From positions 1-64,000 of the forward strand of contig JBCFAY010000005.1 in the NCBI GenBank assembly GCA_038562375.1: DNA of 64,000 bases, given 5' to 3'. The notes beneath the pieces were generated by a model that made no database searches, was not told the origin of the DNA, and saw only the letters and a list, made by a program, of their open reading frames with translations. This document shows, piece after piece, positions 42,355 to 51,754 of this stretch. Both the position numbers and the translations under genes were made by a program. How positions within the stretch are numbered: position 1 is the stretch's first letter; each line of letters begins with the position of its first letter. Origin of the DNA: JBCFAY01 sp038562375. Lineage in GTDB: Bacteria; Bacillota; Clostridia; Christensenellales; CAG-138.

Positions 42355-43482
42355 TTGTTTCAGAAAATCGTAATCATCGGCGGAGGCGTGCTGGGCGCGT
42401 GCTCTTCCTATTATCTTGCCGAGGCTGGGCACGAGGTTATTGTGCTTGAACGCAGGGAGCTCGCATCCGGCGCTTCCGGCGGCAATTCGGGCGAGACGTC
42501 ATTGCTCGACCGGGGCGATCCGTGGCACCTCGAAACGTCGCTCGCCTCTTTGAAGATCTATGAGCAATGGAGCCGAACCCACGACATCGAATACCAGGTC
42601 ACGGGCGGCTGTACCGTGCTGCACGATGAGGAGCAGTATTTTGCCATGCGGGAAATCGCGCGGGAGCTCGTCCCTTACGGGGTTCCGGTAGAGTTCTATG
42701 TGGGCGAGCGGATGCGCGAAATCGAGCCGCTCATCAACGTCGAGCGGCTGCATTCGCTGGCGTGCTGCCCGATGGAGGGTAAGATCAACCCCTTTTACAC
42801 CACGCTTTCCTTCTTTGAAGAAGCGAAGAAGCTGGGCGTAAAAATACATGCCCATACGGAGGTTACGGGGTTTGAGATAGAGGATCGGACCATTTCGGCG
42901 GTCCATACCGACAGGGGCGATTTTACCGGCGATATCGTCGTCAACGCGGCGGGAGCCTGGGCCTCGAGGATCGGCGAACTGTGCGGCGTGCCGGTGCCGG
43001 TTTTAAACCACCGCGGCACGGCGTTTGTGACGGAACCCGTCCAGCCGTGCATCAACACGCCCGTCGTGGACGGCGATTATTTGATCAAGAAGCTGATGAA
43101 CTCGGAAAAGCGCAGCATCTGCATCGGAGCGAATCAGTGCAAGCACGGCGGCATCGTGATCGCGCAGGCCACCGAGGTAACCGATCTCGAGGATAAAGAG
43201 GTCAGCGTGCAGGGCCTGTGCCAGACGGCAAAGCTGTTTACGGAATACTTCCCTTCCCTTTCGGACGTGGCGGTCGTGCGCGCGTGGTCGGCGGTTACGC
43301 CGTTTACAAAGGACGGCCTGCCCGTGTTCGGCTTTAGCGAGGGGTTGAAAAACTTGTTCACCGTCGCCGGCTTTAAGGGCGCGTTTACCACGGCGCCGGT
43401 CGTGGGGCAGAACGTGGTCCGGGCGCTGGACGAGGGGTTCGTGTGGGAAGGCGGCCGGTTCTCCCCCGACCGGGCGCTTTAG
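42355..43482 (+). CDS. FAD-dependent amino-acid/amine oxidoreductase (DAO family)
   Basis: The 375-residue product has the N-terminal Rossmann motif IVIIGGGVLGACSSYYLAEA (GxGxxG with E at the second strand: VIVLERRE) and DAO-family blocks GGNSGETS and VVNAAGAWASRIGEL. A C-terminal FAD contact VRAWSAVTPFTKDGLPVFG follows. Relatives oxidise glycine, sarcosine, D-amino acids or hydroxyacids; some work with electron carriers instead of oxygen. The start is TTG 42355, following GGAGGG. A GntR regulator follows on the same strand. The substrate is not predicted. Confidence 0.86.
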   Translation: MFQKIVIIGGGVLGACSSYYLAEAGHEVIVLERRELASGASGGNSGETSLLDRGDPWHLETSLASLKIYEQWSRTHDIEYQVTGGCTVLHDEEQYFAMREIARELVPYGVPVEFYVGERMREIEPLINVERLHSLACCPMEGKINPFYTTLSFFEEAKKLGVKIHAHTEVTGFEIEDRTISAVHTDRGDFTGDIVVNAAGAWASRIGELCGVPVPVLNHRGTAFVTEPVQPCINTPVVDGDYLIKKLMNSEKRSICIGANQCKHGGIVIAQATEVTDLEDKEVSVQGLCQTAKLFTEYFPSLSDVAVVRAWSAVTPFTKDGLPVFGFSEGLKNLFTVAGFKGAFTTAPVVGQNVVRALDEGFVWEGGRFSPDRAL

Positions 43483-43607
43483 GGGATGGCGTGCGGCCAT
43501 TGTTCTTTGAGACCGCGCCGCAAAGCGCGCTTACAACATCGTGAAACCGTATATGGTATACAATACTGTGGGATTGAAGCCTAAATCCGGGAATGTGAGG
43601 GATCCGC

Positions 43608-44357
43608 ATGGCAAATGAGCTTCGCATCGTCCGCGTCGATAACGAGCAGCTTTCGCGCAAGACAAAAGCTGCTTTGGTCGAAATCATACTGAACAATTCG
43701 AAGGACGGCCAGCCCTTCAAGCTACCGAACGAGGATCAGCTCGCGCAGATGATCGGCGTGAGCCGCAACGTTTTGCGCGACGCGATGATCTCGCTCGAGC
43801 AGATGGGATATGTCACGCGCCGCCGCAGCAGGGGAACGTTCGCAAACCCGCGCATCGCGAATGAAAAATGCCGCCTTGATACCGATCCGGAATTGTGCGA
43901 CATGATAACGGACCAGGGGTTCAAAGCGCGCTTTGAGATGCGAAGGCTCAGCTTTATCGGCGAGCAGGATCCCGTTTTCGGGCGGGATTCCCAATCCTAT
44001 CTGAACGTAGAGAAGCTCTTTTTTGCGGACGATCAGCCCGTCGCATACTGTATCGACCGCATCGACGGCAAATTCGTCGAGCGCGCGGAAGCTTCCCTTC
44101 TCCGCCTGAAGGAGATCAGCTATTTTCAGTTTCTCAAGCGCTACTGCAACATCTCCATGGCCTATACCATGGCAAGCATCGACGCCGAACCATCGGCCGA
44201 CTGGCTGGAGCGCGAGTTTGCGCTCGATCAAAGCGAGATCGTGATCGTGCTCGAGGACCACGCCTACTCCTGCGATCTCGATATCGTCGGGCATTCCAAG
44301 GTGTATTTCCGCCGCAAATTCCTGCCCATGCGCTTCTTAAGGAAAAGCTGGAAGTAA
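43608..44357 (+). CDS. GntR-family transcriptional regulator
   Basis: The 249-residue product has an N-terminal winged helix with LAQMIGVSRNVLRDAMISLE and RRSRGTFANP (about 38-82) and a C-terminal UTRA-like ligand domain. The frame starts MANELRIVRVDNEQLSRK, and a TATGGTATACAAT extended -10 precedes the gene. It probably controls the upstream oxidase and perhaps the bcd-etf operon. The closest named family is HutC/UTRA, but the C-terminal domain is divergent. Confidence 0.84.
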   Translation: MANELRIVRVDNEQLSRKTKAALVEIILNNSKDGQPFKLPNEDQLAQMIGVSRNVLRDAMISLEQMGYVTRRRSRGTFANPRIANEKCRLDTDPELCDMITDQGFKARFEMRRLSFIGEQDPVFGRDSQSYLNVEKLFFADDQPVAYCIDRIDGKFVERAEASLLRLKEISYFQFLKRYCNISMAYTMASIDAEPSADWLEREFALDQSEIVIVLEDHAYSCDLDIVGHSKVYFRRKFLPMRFLRKSWK

Positions 44358-44391
44358 AAAAATCCCGTTTATCCTGCGGCGTACAAACAAA

Positions 44392-44415
44392 AAAGGGCGG
44401 CAAATGCCGCCCTTT
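44392..44415 (-). terminator. Terminator of the FGGY kinase operon
   Basis: An 11-bp stem (44392-44402/44405-44415). On the minus strand it is followed by a T-run (TTTTTTG), and it lies 35 bases past the kinase stop. Confidence 0.88.
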
Positions 44416-44449
44416 GGGTTCCTCAAAAAAGTGGCCGGTATGCGGCAGC

Positions 44450-45880
44450 TCACTCCGCCAGGATCTTTTCGAGCGTACGGAGCAGCCCGTCGGTCTCGGG
44501 GCTGATCTTCGAGTATACCTCGGCGTTGATCTTCGTATAGAGCCGGTGATTTTTCATGTTCGGCTCGAACACGTCGCGGATCTTGACCATGTGCTTCACC
44601 GCTTCGTCAAAGCTTGCGTACGCGCCGGTCGCGACGGCGGCGCAGATCGCAGAGCCAAGGCCCGCCGCGCCGTTCATCACGTTGCGGACGACTGGCACGC
44701 CGAATACATCCGCGAAGATCTGCACGAACACGTCGCTGCTCGAACCGCCGCCCGAGAGTATGATCTTCTTGGGGTATTGGCCGACCTCGTCGCACATCGC
44801 CTGATAGTTGTTCTTCATCGTCATGGCGATGCCCTCCATGATGGAGCGGAACATGTGGCCGCGGGTGTGGCGCACGTCGAAGCCGATGATCGTGCCCTTC
44901 TTATGGGATTCGAACGCCAGCCATTCGAGCACCGTGAGCAGCCCTTCGGAGCCCGCGGGCACCTTTGCCGCCTCATCGCTCAAAAATTCCTCGGGAGAGA
45001 CGCCCAAAGCGTCGGCCTTGAGCTTCACCTCGTCGCCCAACAGGTTTATGAGCCAGCTGATCGTCCACATGCCGCGCCAGATGCCGTTGCTCTCATAGAG
45101 GTATAGGTTGGGCACGCAGCCGAAATTGCAGAAGAATGTCTTCGTGTTTTCGATGTAGCGCTTGCCGTTGATCATGCTCGCGATGTACGTCCCGAGCGAG
45201 ACGAGGCCCAGATCGCTGCCCATGAGCCCCGCGCCGAGCGATTCGACCGCCTTGTCGTTCGCGGTGGCGACGATGGGCAGCCCTTCGGGGAAGCCGGTGG
45301 CCGCGGCGGCCTCCTTGGTGAGATACCCGAGTATCGTGCCGGGCATCTGGAGCGAGACCAAACGCTTGCGGGCAATGTGGAATTTGATGTATTTCTGAGG
45401 ATCGTCGGTCCAATCCCACGTGTAGGGATCCACGGGCCACTGCGCCTCGGTGTTGTTGGAGACCGTGTCCGAGAAATTGCCGGTCAGCCGGTGGGTAAAA
45501 TATCCCGTGGTGGTCGTTACGTAGCTTACGTCGTCGCCTGCCTCGATCGGGCCGAAGGCGCGCGAATCGAACCAGCTCATCACGGGCCGCGCCAGCGTGC
45601 CGTCCTCCTTGAGGAACGTGCGGCAGCTGCGGATGGTGCAAAGGCCGATCCCGAGGATATCGTTGAGATCCCCCGGGAATTTTTCGACGACTTCCCGCGC
45701 CGTAACGAGGAACGTATTCCACAGGTCGTCGTCCGGATGCTCCGAATAGCCCGGCTTTTCCGCGACGCAGGGCCTAAGCGGGCGCTTGCCCTCGCAGACG
45801 ATGTTCCCCTCGAGATCGAATACGATCACCTTGGAGCTCTGGGTGCCGACGTCGATGCCGATCAAATACTTTTTGCTCAT
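44450..45880 (-). CDS. FGGY-family carbohydrate kinase
   Basis: A 476-residue sugar/polyol kinase of the xylulokinase-like branch. It has IGIDVGTQSSKVIVFD (phosphate-1), PVMSWFDSRA, the GLMGSDLGLVSLGTYIA region, and the C-terminal ATP-site block KIILSGGGSSSDVFVQIFAD. ATG 45880 follows ACGGAGA. An AraC regulator lies upstream on the same strand and a glycerol-dehydrogenase-like gene beyond it, so the substrate is probably a keto-sugar or polyol product; the precise one is unknown. Confidence 0.87.
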   Translation of the reverse strand: MSKKYLIGIDVGTQSSKVIVFDLEGNIVCEGKRPLRPCVAEKPGYSEHPDDDLWNTFLVTAREVVEKFPGDLNDILGIGLCTIRSCRTFLKEDGTLARPVMSWFDSRAFGPIEAGDDVSYVTTTTGYFTHRLTGNFSDTVSNNTEAQWPVDPYTWDWTDDPQKYIKFHIARKRLVSLQMPGTILGYLTKEAAAATGFPEGLPIVATANDKAVESLGAGLMGSDLGLVSLGTYIASMINGKRYIENTKTFFCNFGCVPNLYLYESNGIWRGMWTISWLINLLGDEVKLKADALGVSPEEFLSDEAAKVPAGSEGLLTVLEWLAFESHKKGTIIGFDVRHTRGHMFRSIMEGIAMTMKNNYQAMCDEVGQYPKKIILSGGGSSSDVFVQIFADVFGVPVVRNVMNGAAGLGSAICAAVATGAYASFDEAVKHMVKIRDVFEPNMKNHRLYTKINAEVYSKISPETDGLLRTLEKILAE

Positions 45881-45952
45881 GTAATGTTTCTCCGTCAACG
45901 AATAATTTCGGATTGCTTTTGCCGGGGTTCGCCTGCCTTGGGTGTGCTCCGC

Positions 45953-46834
45953 TCAGCAGGAAGGATCGCTTTTATTGAGGATCCTGTAGTCCTTGGGGCT
46001 CAGGTTCGTGACCTTTTTGAACGCCTTGCTGAAATAGAACGGGTCGTTAAAGCCCACGGCGTAGCTGATCTCCGCGATGTTGAACTGCTCGCCCTCGGCC
46101 GCGCAAAGAAGGTGCTGCGCCTTTTTGATGCGGATATTCGCCAGATACTGCAGCGGCGTCATGCCGTATTTCTGTTTGAAGTGATGCTCGAGCCATGTGA
46201 CGCTGTACCGCGAGACCTCCGAGAGCGTGTTGATGGTGATCTTCTTGTTGTAGTTCAGCCACAGGTATTGCGCCACGAAATCGATCGTGGATTCGGCGGA
46301 TTTCTGCTCCGCCTTGCGCTGCTGCGAAAGCTCGATGACCGTGTTGACCCTTGCCAAGATCTCGAAGAATTTGCTCACGAGCAGCATCTCGTCGTAGCTT
46401 CCCCGGTTCAAAAGCATGAGGTTTAAGAACACGTTCATCATGGAAACGAGCCGCCGGTCGAGGTTTGCGCGGTGATGGGTAGCGGAGCAGGCGAGGCTTC
46501 CCTCCAGGAGCGAATCGATGACGCGGCCGCAGAAGCACGTGCCGTAATAGCTGAAGGGTTCCTCCTTGTCCGCCCAGAAGCATTGCAGCTCGCCGGGCTT
46601 GAACAGAATGATGCTGCCCGCCTCCACCGGCTCGGGCTCATTGTTGTTTAGGACGTTGCGCATGTATCCTTTGCCCTGATAGACGTAGATCAGGTAGTAT
46701 TTGTTGTGCACCCTGTTGAGGGCGGAGTTTTTATCGCAGAAATAATGCCCCGCCCAGCGTATGATCAGGCCGTTTTCAACATCCGTATCCGTGATCGGCC
46801 TAAACGCGTCCAAGTGATTCACATAGGTATTCAT
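45953..46834 (-). CDS. AraC-family transcriptional regulator
   Basis: The 293-residue product has an N-terminal cupin-like sensing part with a Cys-rich patch (FSYYGTCFCGRVID) and a C-terminal double helix-turn-helix (about 190-285) with INTLSEVSRYSVTWLEHHFK and ISYAVGFNDPFYFSKAFKKV. It is flanked by the kinase and the dehydrogenase on the same strand, so it is likely to activate this locus in response to the sugar or polyol. GGGAGG lies just before ATG 46834. Confidence 0.92.
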   Translation of the reverse strand: MNTYVNHLDAFRPITDTDVENGLIIRWAGHYFCDKNSALNRVHNKYYLIYVYQGKGYMRNVLNNNEPEPVEAGSIILFKPGELQCFWADKEEPFSYYGTCFCGRVIDSLLEGSLACSATHHRANLDRRLVSMMNVFLNLMLLNRGSYDEMLLVSKFFEILARVNTVIELSQQRKAEQKSAESTIDFVAQYLWLNYNKKITINTLSEVSRYSVTWLEHHFKQKYGMTPLQYLANIRIKKAQHLLCAAEGEQFNIAEISYAVGFNDPFYFSKAFKKVTNLSPKDYRILNKSDPSC

Positions 46835-46906
46835 CGTCAACCTCCCGCGTCTATGGTCTAAGAGGAACAGGAACGAATCCGAGGATGAAGGATACGCGCC
46901 TTCGCC

Positions 46907-47989
46907 TTAGTCGGCCAGCCGGTCCGCGCAGAGTATCGCCGGCTTGACGATATCGTTGGTCACGGTGATGGGCATGTTGCGCATCGTGCTCGTGGGCGTG
47001 GTGGCAAAGCGCGACGCGCTCTCCCAAACTTGCTCGGGAATTTCACCCGTGATGCCGACGTCCTTGAGGTGCAGCGGCAGGCCGACCCTGCGGTAGAAAT
47101 CGATCGTCTCCCTGATCTGCTCCATCGGCCGGTTTTCGAGCACGAACTGTACCAAAAGACTGAACGCGACGAGTTCCCCGTGCATGGCCTCCGTCGCGCC
47201 CAGCTCGAAGAGCACGGTCGGGATGCAGTGCGCGGCCGCGAGGCCGACGCTTTCAAAGCCCAGGCCGCTCAAGAGCGTGTTGGCCTCGATGATGTTCTCG
47301 AGCGCCGGGATCACCGCGTGCTGACGGCAGGCAAGGATCGCCTTTTCCGCGTTTTCGACGAGCGTCTTATGGCAAAGGCGCGCGAGCTCGAACGCGGCGA
47401 GCGTACTGGAGCCGCCGCCGTAGTTCTTGGCGTTGGTGCGTACGCAGACCTCGGCCTCGAAGAAGGTGGCGTAAGCGTCGCCGATGCCGGCGATCAAAAA
47501 GCGCAGGGGCGCGTCGGCGATGATCTGCGAATCGATCAGGACCACCGCGGGGCTCCGCTTGAGGTAGTAGTTGCCCGCGTAGGCGTGGGTTTCGTCGTAC
47601 ATGACGGCCATGGAGCTGCAGGGCGCGTCGGTCGAAACGATGGTGGGCACGCAGATCATCGGCAGCGTGCGCTTGTCCGAGAGGCATTTGGCCGTGTCGA
47701 TGGCTTTGCCGCCGCCCAGGCCGATGACGCAGCCGATCTGCTTACCTTCCAAATATGCGCCGAGCCGGTCGACCTCCGCGTAGGTGCATTCTCCGCCGAA
47801 ACCGGCGTTTTCGATGACGACGTCGAAATTCTTGCAGGTCTCGTCGAGGATGCGCTGCACGCGGGCGCTGTCGTCCGGGTGCGCGATCAAAAGCGCGCGC
47901 TTGCCGAACGAGGCCACGTGCTCCCCGAGGTTGTTCAGTTCGTTTTTCCCGATGATGAATTTTCCCGGTGATAAGAATACTTTTCTCAT
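46907..47989 (-). CDS. Iron-containing (glycerol-type) alcohol dehydrogenase
   Basis: A 360-residue member of the GldA/1,2-propanediol-type family. The NAD-site block is CVIGLGGGKAIDTAKC. The metal region has STDAPCSSMAVM, GIGDAYATFFEAE (Asp), AAHCIPTVL (His) and HGELVAFSLLV (His), the expected set. It oxidises a secondary hydroxyl of a polyol with NAD. The start at 47989 follows a GGAGG site; the frame extends upstream without one. It belongs to the kinase/AraC/FAD-Etf cluster. Confidence 0.88.
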   Translation of the reverse strand: MRKVFLSPGKFIIGKNELNNLGEHVASFGKRALLIAHPDDSARVQRILDETCKNFDVVIENAGFGGECTYAEVDRLGAYLEGKQIGCVIGLGGGKAIDTAKCLSDKRTLPMICVPTIVSTDAPCSSMAVMYDETHAYAGNYYLKRSPAVVLIDSQIIADAPLRFLIAGIGDAYATFFEAEVCVRTNAKNYGGGSSTLAAFELARLCHKTLVENAEKAILACRQHAVIPALENIIEANTLLSGLGFESVGLAAAHCIPTVLFELGATEAMHGELVAFSLLVQFVLENRPMEQIRETIDFYRRVGLPLHLKDVGITGEIPEQVWESASRFATTPTSTMRNMPITVTNDIVKPAILCADRLAD

Positions 47990-48070
47990 ATGCCCTCCTA
48001 TTGTTTTGCGCCGAGTATCAGAGGCGACATCGCGCGGGCAAGCCGCGGCGATCAAACAAATAAACCGTTT

Positions 48071-49021
48071 TTAGATGCGCAAAAACGCCTTAGGCGCTTC
48101 GCCGCGCTCCGCTTTGGCGAGCATTTCCCCGATGATCTCACCGCAGTCGCCGACGACGCCCTCGTCGCACGCGTCGAATATCTGCGCGTTCGGGTCGGAG
48201 TTCACGGCGATGATACGGCCGCTCTTTTTGATGCCGAGCATCAGCGGCGCGCAGCCGGACGCGCCGAAAACGACGCAGAGCTTCGGCTGGATGCGCTCGC
48301 CGGACGCGCCGACCAGGCGGTCGAGGCCGAACCAGCCGTTGAACACGGCGGGGCGCGTGGCGCCCACGCCCGCCCCGAGCAGCGTTCCAAGCCGCATCAG
48401 GCGCTCGGCGTTTTCCTTGGAGCCGAGGCCGCGCCCGCCGATCAGGACGACGGGATAGCCGCTCAGATCCTCCACCTGCTCCCTCGGGTGCAGCTCGTAT
48501 CTTAAGCGCCAGGGCGTCTGCAGCGGGAGTGTCTCGACCATCAGGCCGGGCACCCCGGCGGAAGGGAGTTTTTCAAAGCTGTCGCCGTCGATGCTAAAGA
48601 GAAACGGCCCTCTCTGAAACGTCAGCTCGCTCACAAGGTGCAGCCCATACGCGCGCCTTGTGACACGCACGCCGCCGTCAAAGCGCCGGATGCCGGTGAT
48701 GTTCGTCGCCAGGCTTCCGCCGCATAAGTGCGAAAAGCGTACCGCCAGGTCGTTCCCCCAGCCGTCGCCGTAAAAGAGCATGAGTTCGGGCCGGACCTTG
48801 AGATAGTAGCGACCGAGCGCGTCGGCAAGGGAGTCCACAAAGCTCGGCTGCGTCACGCGGATGGACAGCACCTGCTGCGCGGGCAGGTGCATCGTCCAGC
48901 CCGCCGCGCCGTGAAACGCCCAGATGAAGATGTTCTGCGCCCCGGCGGAGCGGGCGGCGCAGAGCAATTCCCTCGCCTGCGCCTCGCTGTTGTGGGCGGA
49001 TAGCACGATCGCGGCGTTCAT
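48071..49021 (-). CDS. Electron-transfer flavoprotein alpha-like subunit (divergent)
   Basis: A 316-residue EtfA homologue with the FAD-domain elements VVLIGGRGLGSKENAERLM, GATRPAVFNGWFG and RIIAVNSDPNAQIFDACDEG. Where classical EtfA has VGQTGKTV it reads LVGASGERIQP, so the FAD site is altered. It lacks the N-terminal ferredoxin domain seen in LctC-type EtfA. It overlaps the etfB-like gene by four bases. It is the last member of a FAD-dehydrogenase/EtfB/EtfA module and takes electrons from that dehydrogenase. Confidence 0.85.
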   Translation of the reverse strand: MNAAIVLSAHNSEAQARELLCAARSAGAQNIFIWAFHGAAGWTMHLPAQQVLSIRVTQPSFVDSLADALGRYYLKVRPELMLFYGDGWGNDLAVRFSHLCGGSLATNITGIRRFDGGVRVTRRAYGLHLVSELTFQRGPFLFSIDGDSFEKLPSAGVPGLMVETLPLQTPWRLRYELHPREQVEDLSGYPVVLIGGRGLGSKENAERLMRLGTLLGAGVGATRPAVFNGWFGLDRLVGASGERIQPKLCVVFGASGCAPLMLGIKKSGRIIAVNSDPNAQIFDACDEGVVGDCGEIIGEMLAKAERGEAPKAFLRI

Positions 49022-49815
49022 AGCATAGCCTCGCGCGCGATCGATGAAAGCAGCGTCGCCGCCGCTTCGGACGGAGTTTCGGCCTCGAGGAAGCGGCAGT
49101 TCCCGCGCTTGTGTTCATAGTGCAGGCGAACTTCGGGTTCCTCGAACTTCAACTCCGGCGGCGCGGCGGAAAATTCGAATTGCTCGCATGTCTTTTTGGA
49201 CGCGCCGAGCCGGTTTTTGAGCAGCGCCATGCGCAGGAAAGGGTGCGCGGCGTTCTCGAGCGCGCACAGCGCGGGCAGGCGCGCGCCCACGCGCGTCCAG
49301 CCGAGGTCGGCGTGAGAGGACACTTCGACCGAGCCGTCCTTAAGGCAGGCGATGTCGAACGTGCGGCCGAAATAGGGTATGCCCAGCATGGATGCGAGCA
49401 GGCCCGGCACCTGAGCGTTTTCGCCGGGGCTCGATTGCTGCCCGGCGAGCACAAGGTCAAAGCCCTCCCCGGATTGCGCCAGGCGCGAGAGCGCGAAGGC
49501 AATACGCCTGGGCGCGAAGCTTAGGTCCTCCTCCGCGGGGATCTGAACGACCCGGTCGTAGCCGATGGCGAACAGCTCCGTGAAGAAGCGCTGCGGGCAG
49601 GCGCCCACCGTGGCCGCGGCGAGCGTCACGGGCGTTTTCTGCGCGATAAGCTCGTCCCGGAGCCTCAGAGCGCACTCCAGGGCCGCCTCGTCACAGACGC
49701 CCCAGCTGAGCTTGGCGAACCTTAGATCGCCGCAGCCCTCGCCGATCGCTTTCGCTTCCTCGGGCGTGAGCGAATCGAGTTCGGGCGCGACCTTGAAACA
49801 GACCAGAATGTTCAT
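49018..49815 (-). CDS. Electron-transfer flavoprotein beta-like subunit
   Basis: A 265-residue EtfB homologue starting NILVCFKVAPELDSLTPEEA. It has VLAGQQSSPGENAQVPGLLA in the position of the ADP/AMP loop. It is more divergent than the 39972 copy. It is translationally coupled to the EtfA gene downstream and lies 93 bases after the FAD dehydrogenase stop. Base composition (about 65% GC) is higher than the left half of the window. Confidence 0.87.
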   Translation of the reverse strand: MNILVCFKVAPELDSLTPEEAKAIGEGCGDLRFAKLSWGVCDEAALECALRLRDELIAQKTPVTLAAATVGACPQRFFTELFAIGYDRVVQIPAEEDLSFAPRRIAFALSRLAQSGEGFDLVLAGQQSSPGENAQVPGLLASMLGIPYFGRTFDIACLKDGSVEVSSHADLGWTRVGARLPALCALENAAHPFLRMALLKNRLGASKKTCEQFEFSAAPPELKFEEPEVRLHYEHKRGNCRFLEAETPSEAAATLLSSIAREAML

Positions 49816-49908
49816 TTTCTCGCTCCAGTCCTGCGCCTCCGGGCGGCCGCGCCCAAGATGCGGCGGGCAGGCCCGGGTCGTAACGGGATTGGCGGCGCAG
49901 GCTTTCGG

Positions 49909-51348
49909 TTATTGTTTTATCAGCGCCCCGGGGTTCATGATGCCACCCGGGTCCATCATCTTCTTTATACCCTTCATGAGCACATAGGAACTGCCGTGTT
50001 CGCGGTCCGCGAACTTGACGCGCATCTTGCCCATGCCGTGATGGTGCGCGCTCCCGCCGGTCGGCGTGTCGAGCACCTCGTCGCAGATGATGTCCACGAC
50101 CTGCTGGTGCGCCGCGCGGTAATCCTTGGGATCGGGGATCAGGAGCGTGTAGACGAAATAGATGTTGGTGCCGTTCTGATAGCTGTGCGAGACGTGCCCG
50201 CCGACCATCACGAGGTTTTCGACCTCGTTGGTCACGCGCCTGATGACGTTGTCGTAGATCACGGCGATGTCCGACCAGGAGGCGGAGATTTCCGTCGTGC
50301 AGTAGTAAAGGTGCGTTTCGCGGAATTTCTGACGAAGCTCCGGCGATTTAAAGGAGTTGCACAGGTCGTTTCTGTGGATCATCCAGTAATCGACGCTCTC
50401 GGTGCCGATATAGCGGCCGCCCGCGGCCCTCACGAAGCTGTCGACCGCCTCGCCCGTGGCCTTGGCGATGCCCGCGGGGCCTTCGGCGAGGAAGAACAGG
50501 AACGCCTCGGAGTCGTTGAGCTCCACGGTGCCGTAGTTGTAGTCGTAATCCGCCTTGTCGTACAGCCGCACGACGGAGGGGCGGTAGCCCGCGGTGATGA
50601 TGTTCCGGAGCGTTTCAAGTCCGGTCTGCATGTCCTTGACGATATAGCCGCCGCGCCAGAAGCTCTCCGGATAATATTGGAAGATCTTCACGGTGACCTC
50701 GGTGATGAACGCGAGCGCGCCCTCGGAGCCGATGAGCAAGTGCCTTAAATCCGGGCCGGTGGAGCGGCGCGGCACGTTGCGGATGCGCACGGTCTCGCCG
50801 TTGGGCAGAATGGCCTCGAGCCCGCATACGAGATCCTCGATGCAGCCGTAATAGGTGGAAAACTGGCCGATGCTGCGGGTCGCGACCAGGCCGCCCATCT
50901 GGGCGAGCGGGAGCGATTGCGGGCTGTGGCCCGTGGTGTAGCCCTGCTTGTTCATCAGGTTCTCAAGCGTCTGCAGCGGCACGCCGCACTCGCAGGTCAC
51001 CATCATATTATAGGTATCGATGTTGAGAATCCTGTTCATCGCGGAGGCGTCCAGCACGATCGTATCCTCGGTGAGCGCGCTTAAAAGGCCCTCGTACGCG
51101 GAAGCGCCGGTGCGCGGGATGACGGCCACGCCGTTCTCGTTGCAGTAGCGCAAAACGGAGGCGATCTCTTCCTTGGAACCGACGTTTACGATGCAGATCG
51201 GGAAGGGCACCTCATAAAGTCCAAACGCTTTCGCGTAAGCTCCGTCATCGGAATCGTGCTCCGCGAGCAAAGCCTGATCCGTAACGATTTTTTCCGCGCC
51301 GAGGATGCGCGCAAGATCCTCGAGCACTTGCTGTTTAGTCACTTTCAT
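49909..51348 (-). CDS. FAD-linked dehydrogenase/oxidase (VAO/GlcD-type)
   Basis: The 479-residue product has an N-terminal FAD_binding_4 domain (PICIVNVGSKEEIASVLRYC, IPRTGASAYEGLLSAL) and a C-terminal FAD-oxidase_C domain. The GGSAHHHGMGKMRVKF block recalls the HHHG motif of alkyl-DHAP synthase-type proteins. The protein ends KKMMDPGGIMNPGALI, a family signature. It probably oxidises a 2-hydroxyacid or polyol-phosphate and passes electrons to the Etf pair. GGGAGG precedes ATG 51348. It is divergent from a second such module at 51755. Confidence 0.88.
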   Translation of the reverse strand: MKVTKQQVLEDLARILGAEKIVTDQALLAEHDSDDGAYAKAFGLYEVPFPICIVNVGSKEEIASVLRYCNENGVAVIPRTGASAYEGLLSALTEDTIVLDASAMNRILNIDTYNMMVTCECGVPLQTLENLMNKQGYTTGHSPQSLPLAQMGGLVATRSIGQFSTYYGCIEDLVCGLEAILPNGETVRIRNVPRRSTGPDLRHLLIGSEGALAFITEVTVKIFQYYPESFWRGGYIVKDMQTGLETLRNIITAGYRPSVVRLYDKADYDYNYGTVELNDSEAFLFFLAEGPAGIAKATGEAVDSFVRAAGGRYIGTESVDYWMIHRNDLCNSFKSPELRQKFRETHLYYCTTEISASWSDIAVIYDNVIRRVTNEVENLVMVGGHVSHSYQNGTNIYFVYTLLIPDPKDYRAAHQQVVDIICDEVLDTPTGGSAHHHGMGKMRVKFADREHGSSYVLMKGIKKMMDPGGIMNPGALIKQ

Positions 51349-51379
51349 TGCCGGCCTCCCAATCGTTTTTCTTGGCTCT

Positions 51380-51408
51380 ATGCTAGCACTTCTCAAAAGG
51401 CGTGTAAA
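51380..51408 (-). promoter_or_regulatory. Promoter of the left FAD/Etf module
   Basis: On the minus strand TTTACA (51408-51403), a 17-base spacer and TAGCAT (51385-51380), 31 bases before the gene start. Confidence 0.75.
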
Positions 51409-51518
51409 CGGTTCCGCCGCGAGCGTGTAAGATATAGCAGGCATTTGGGAGGTGTAAAATAATCCATGTTTTTTTGACCTCCGGGATGCGATCGTCGCTT
51501 TTGCGCGCAAACGTTCTA

Positions 51519-51527
51519 TGCTATAGT
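51519..51527 (+). promoter_or_regulatory. Promoter of the right FAD/Etf module
   Basis: An extended -10 TGCTATAGT at 51519-51527. The predicted leader to ATG 51755 is unusually long (about 220 bases) and contains no obvious gene. Confidence 0.65.
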
Positions 51528-51754
51528 AAAGGGGGCGATTCCAACGCGCGCATTTGCGCCGAAAATGCGCCGCGGCGCGCGGCTTTCGCTCCGATAGCGC
51601 CATTGTACCATATGCCGGGCGTTTTAGGTACCCGGCAAAACGGCAAAAAAAATTTGGCAATCGTCGTTATGCCGCAATATGCCCGCGTTTCGGGCGGATT
51701 AGAAAATATGACCAAGCTTGTTCCGGCGGCGGCCGGAAGGGGTATTCTGCGCTT

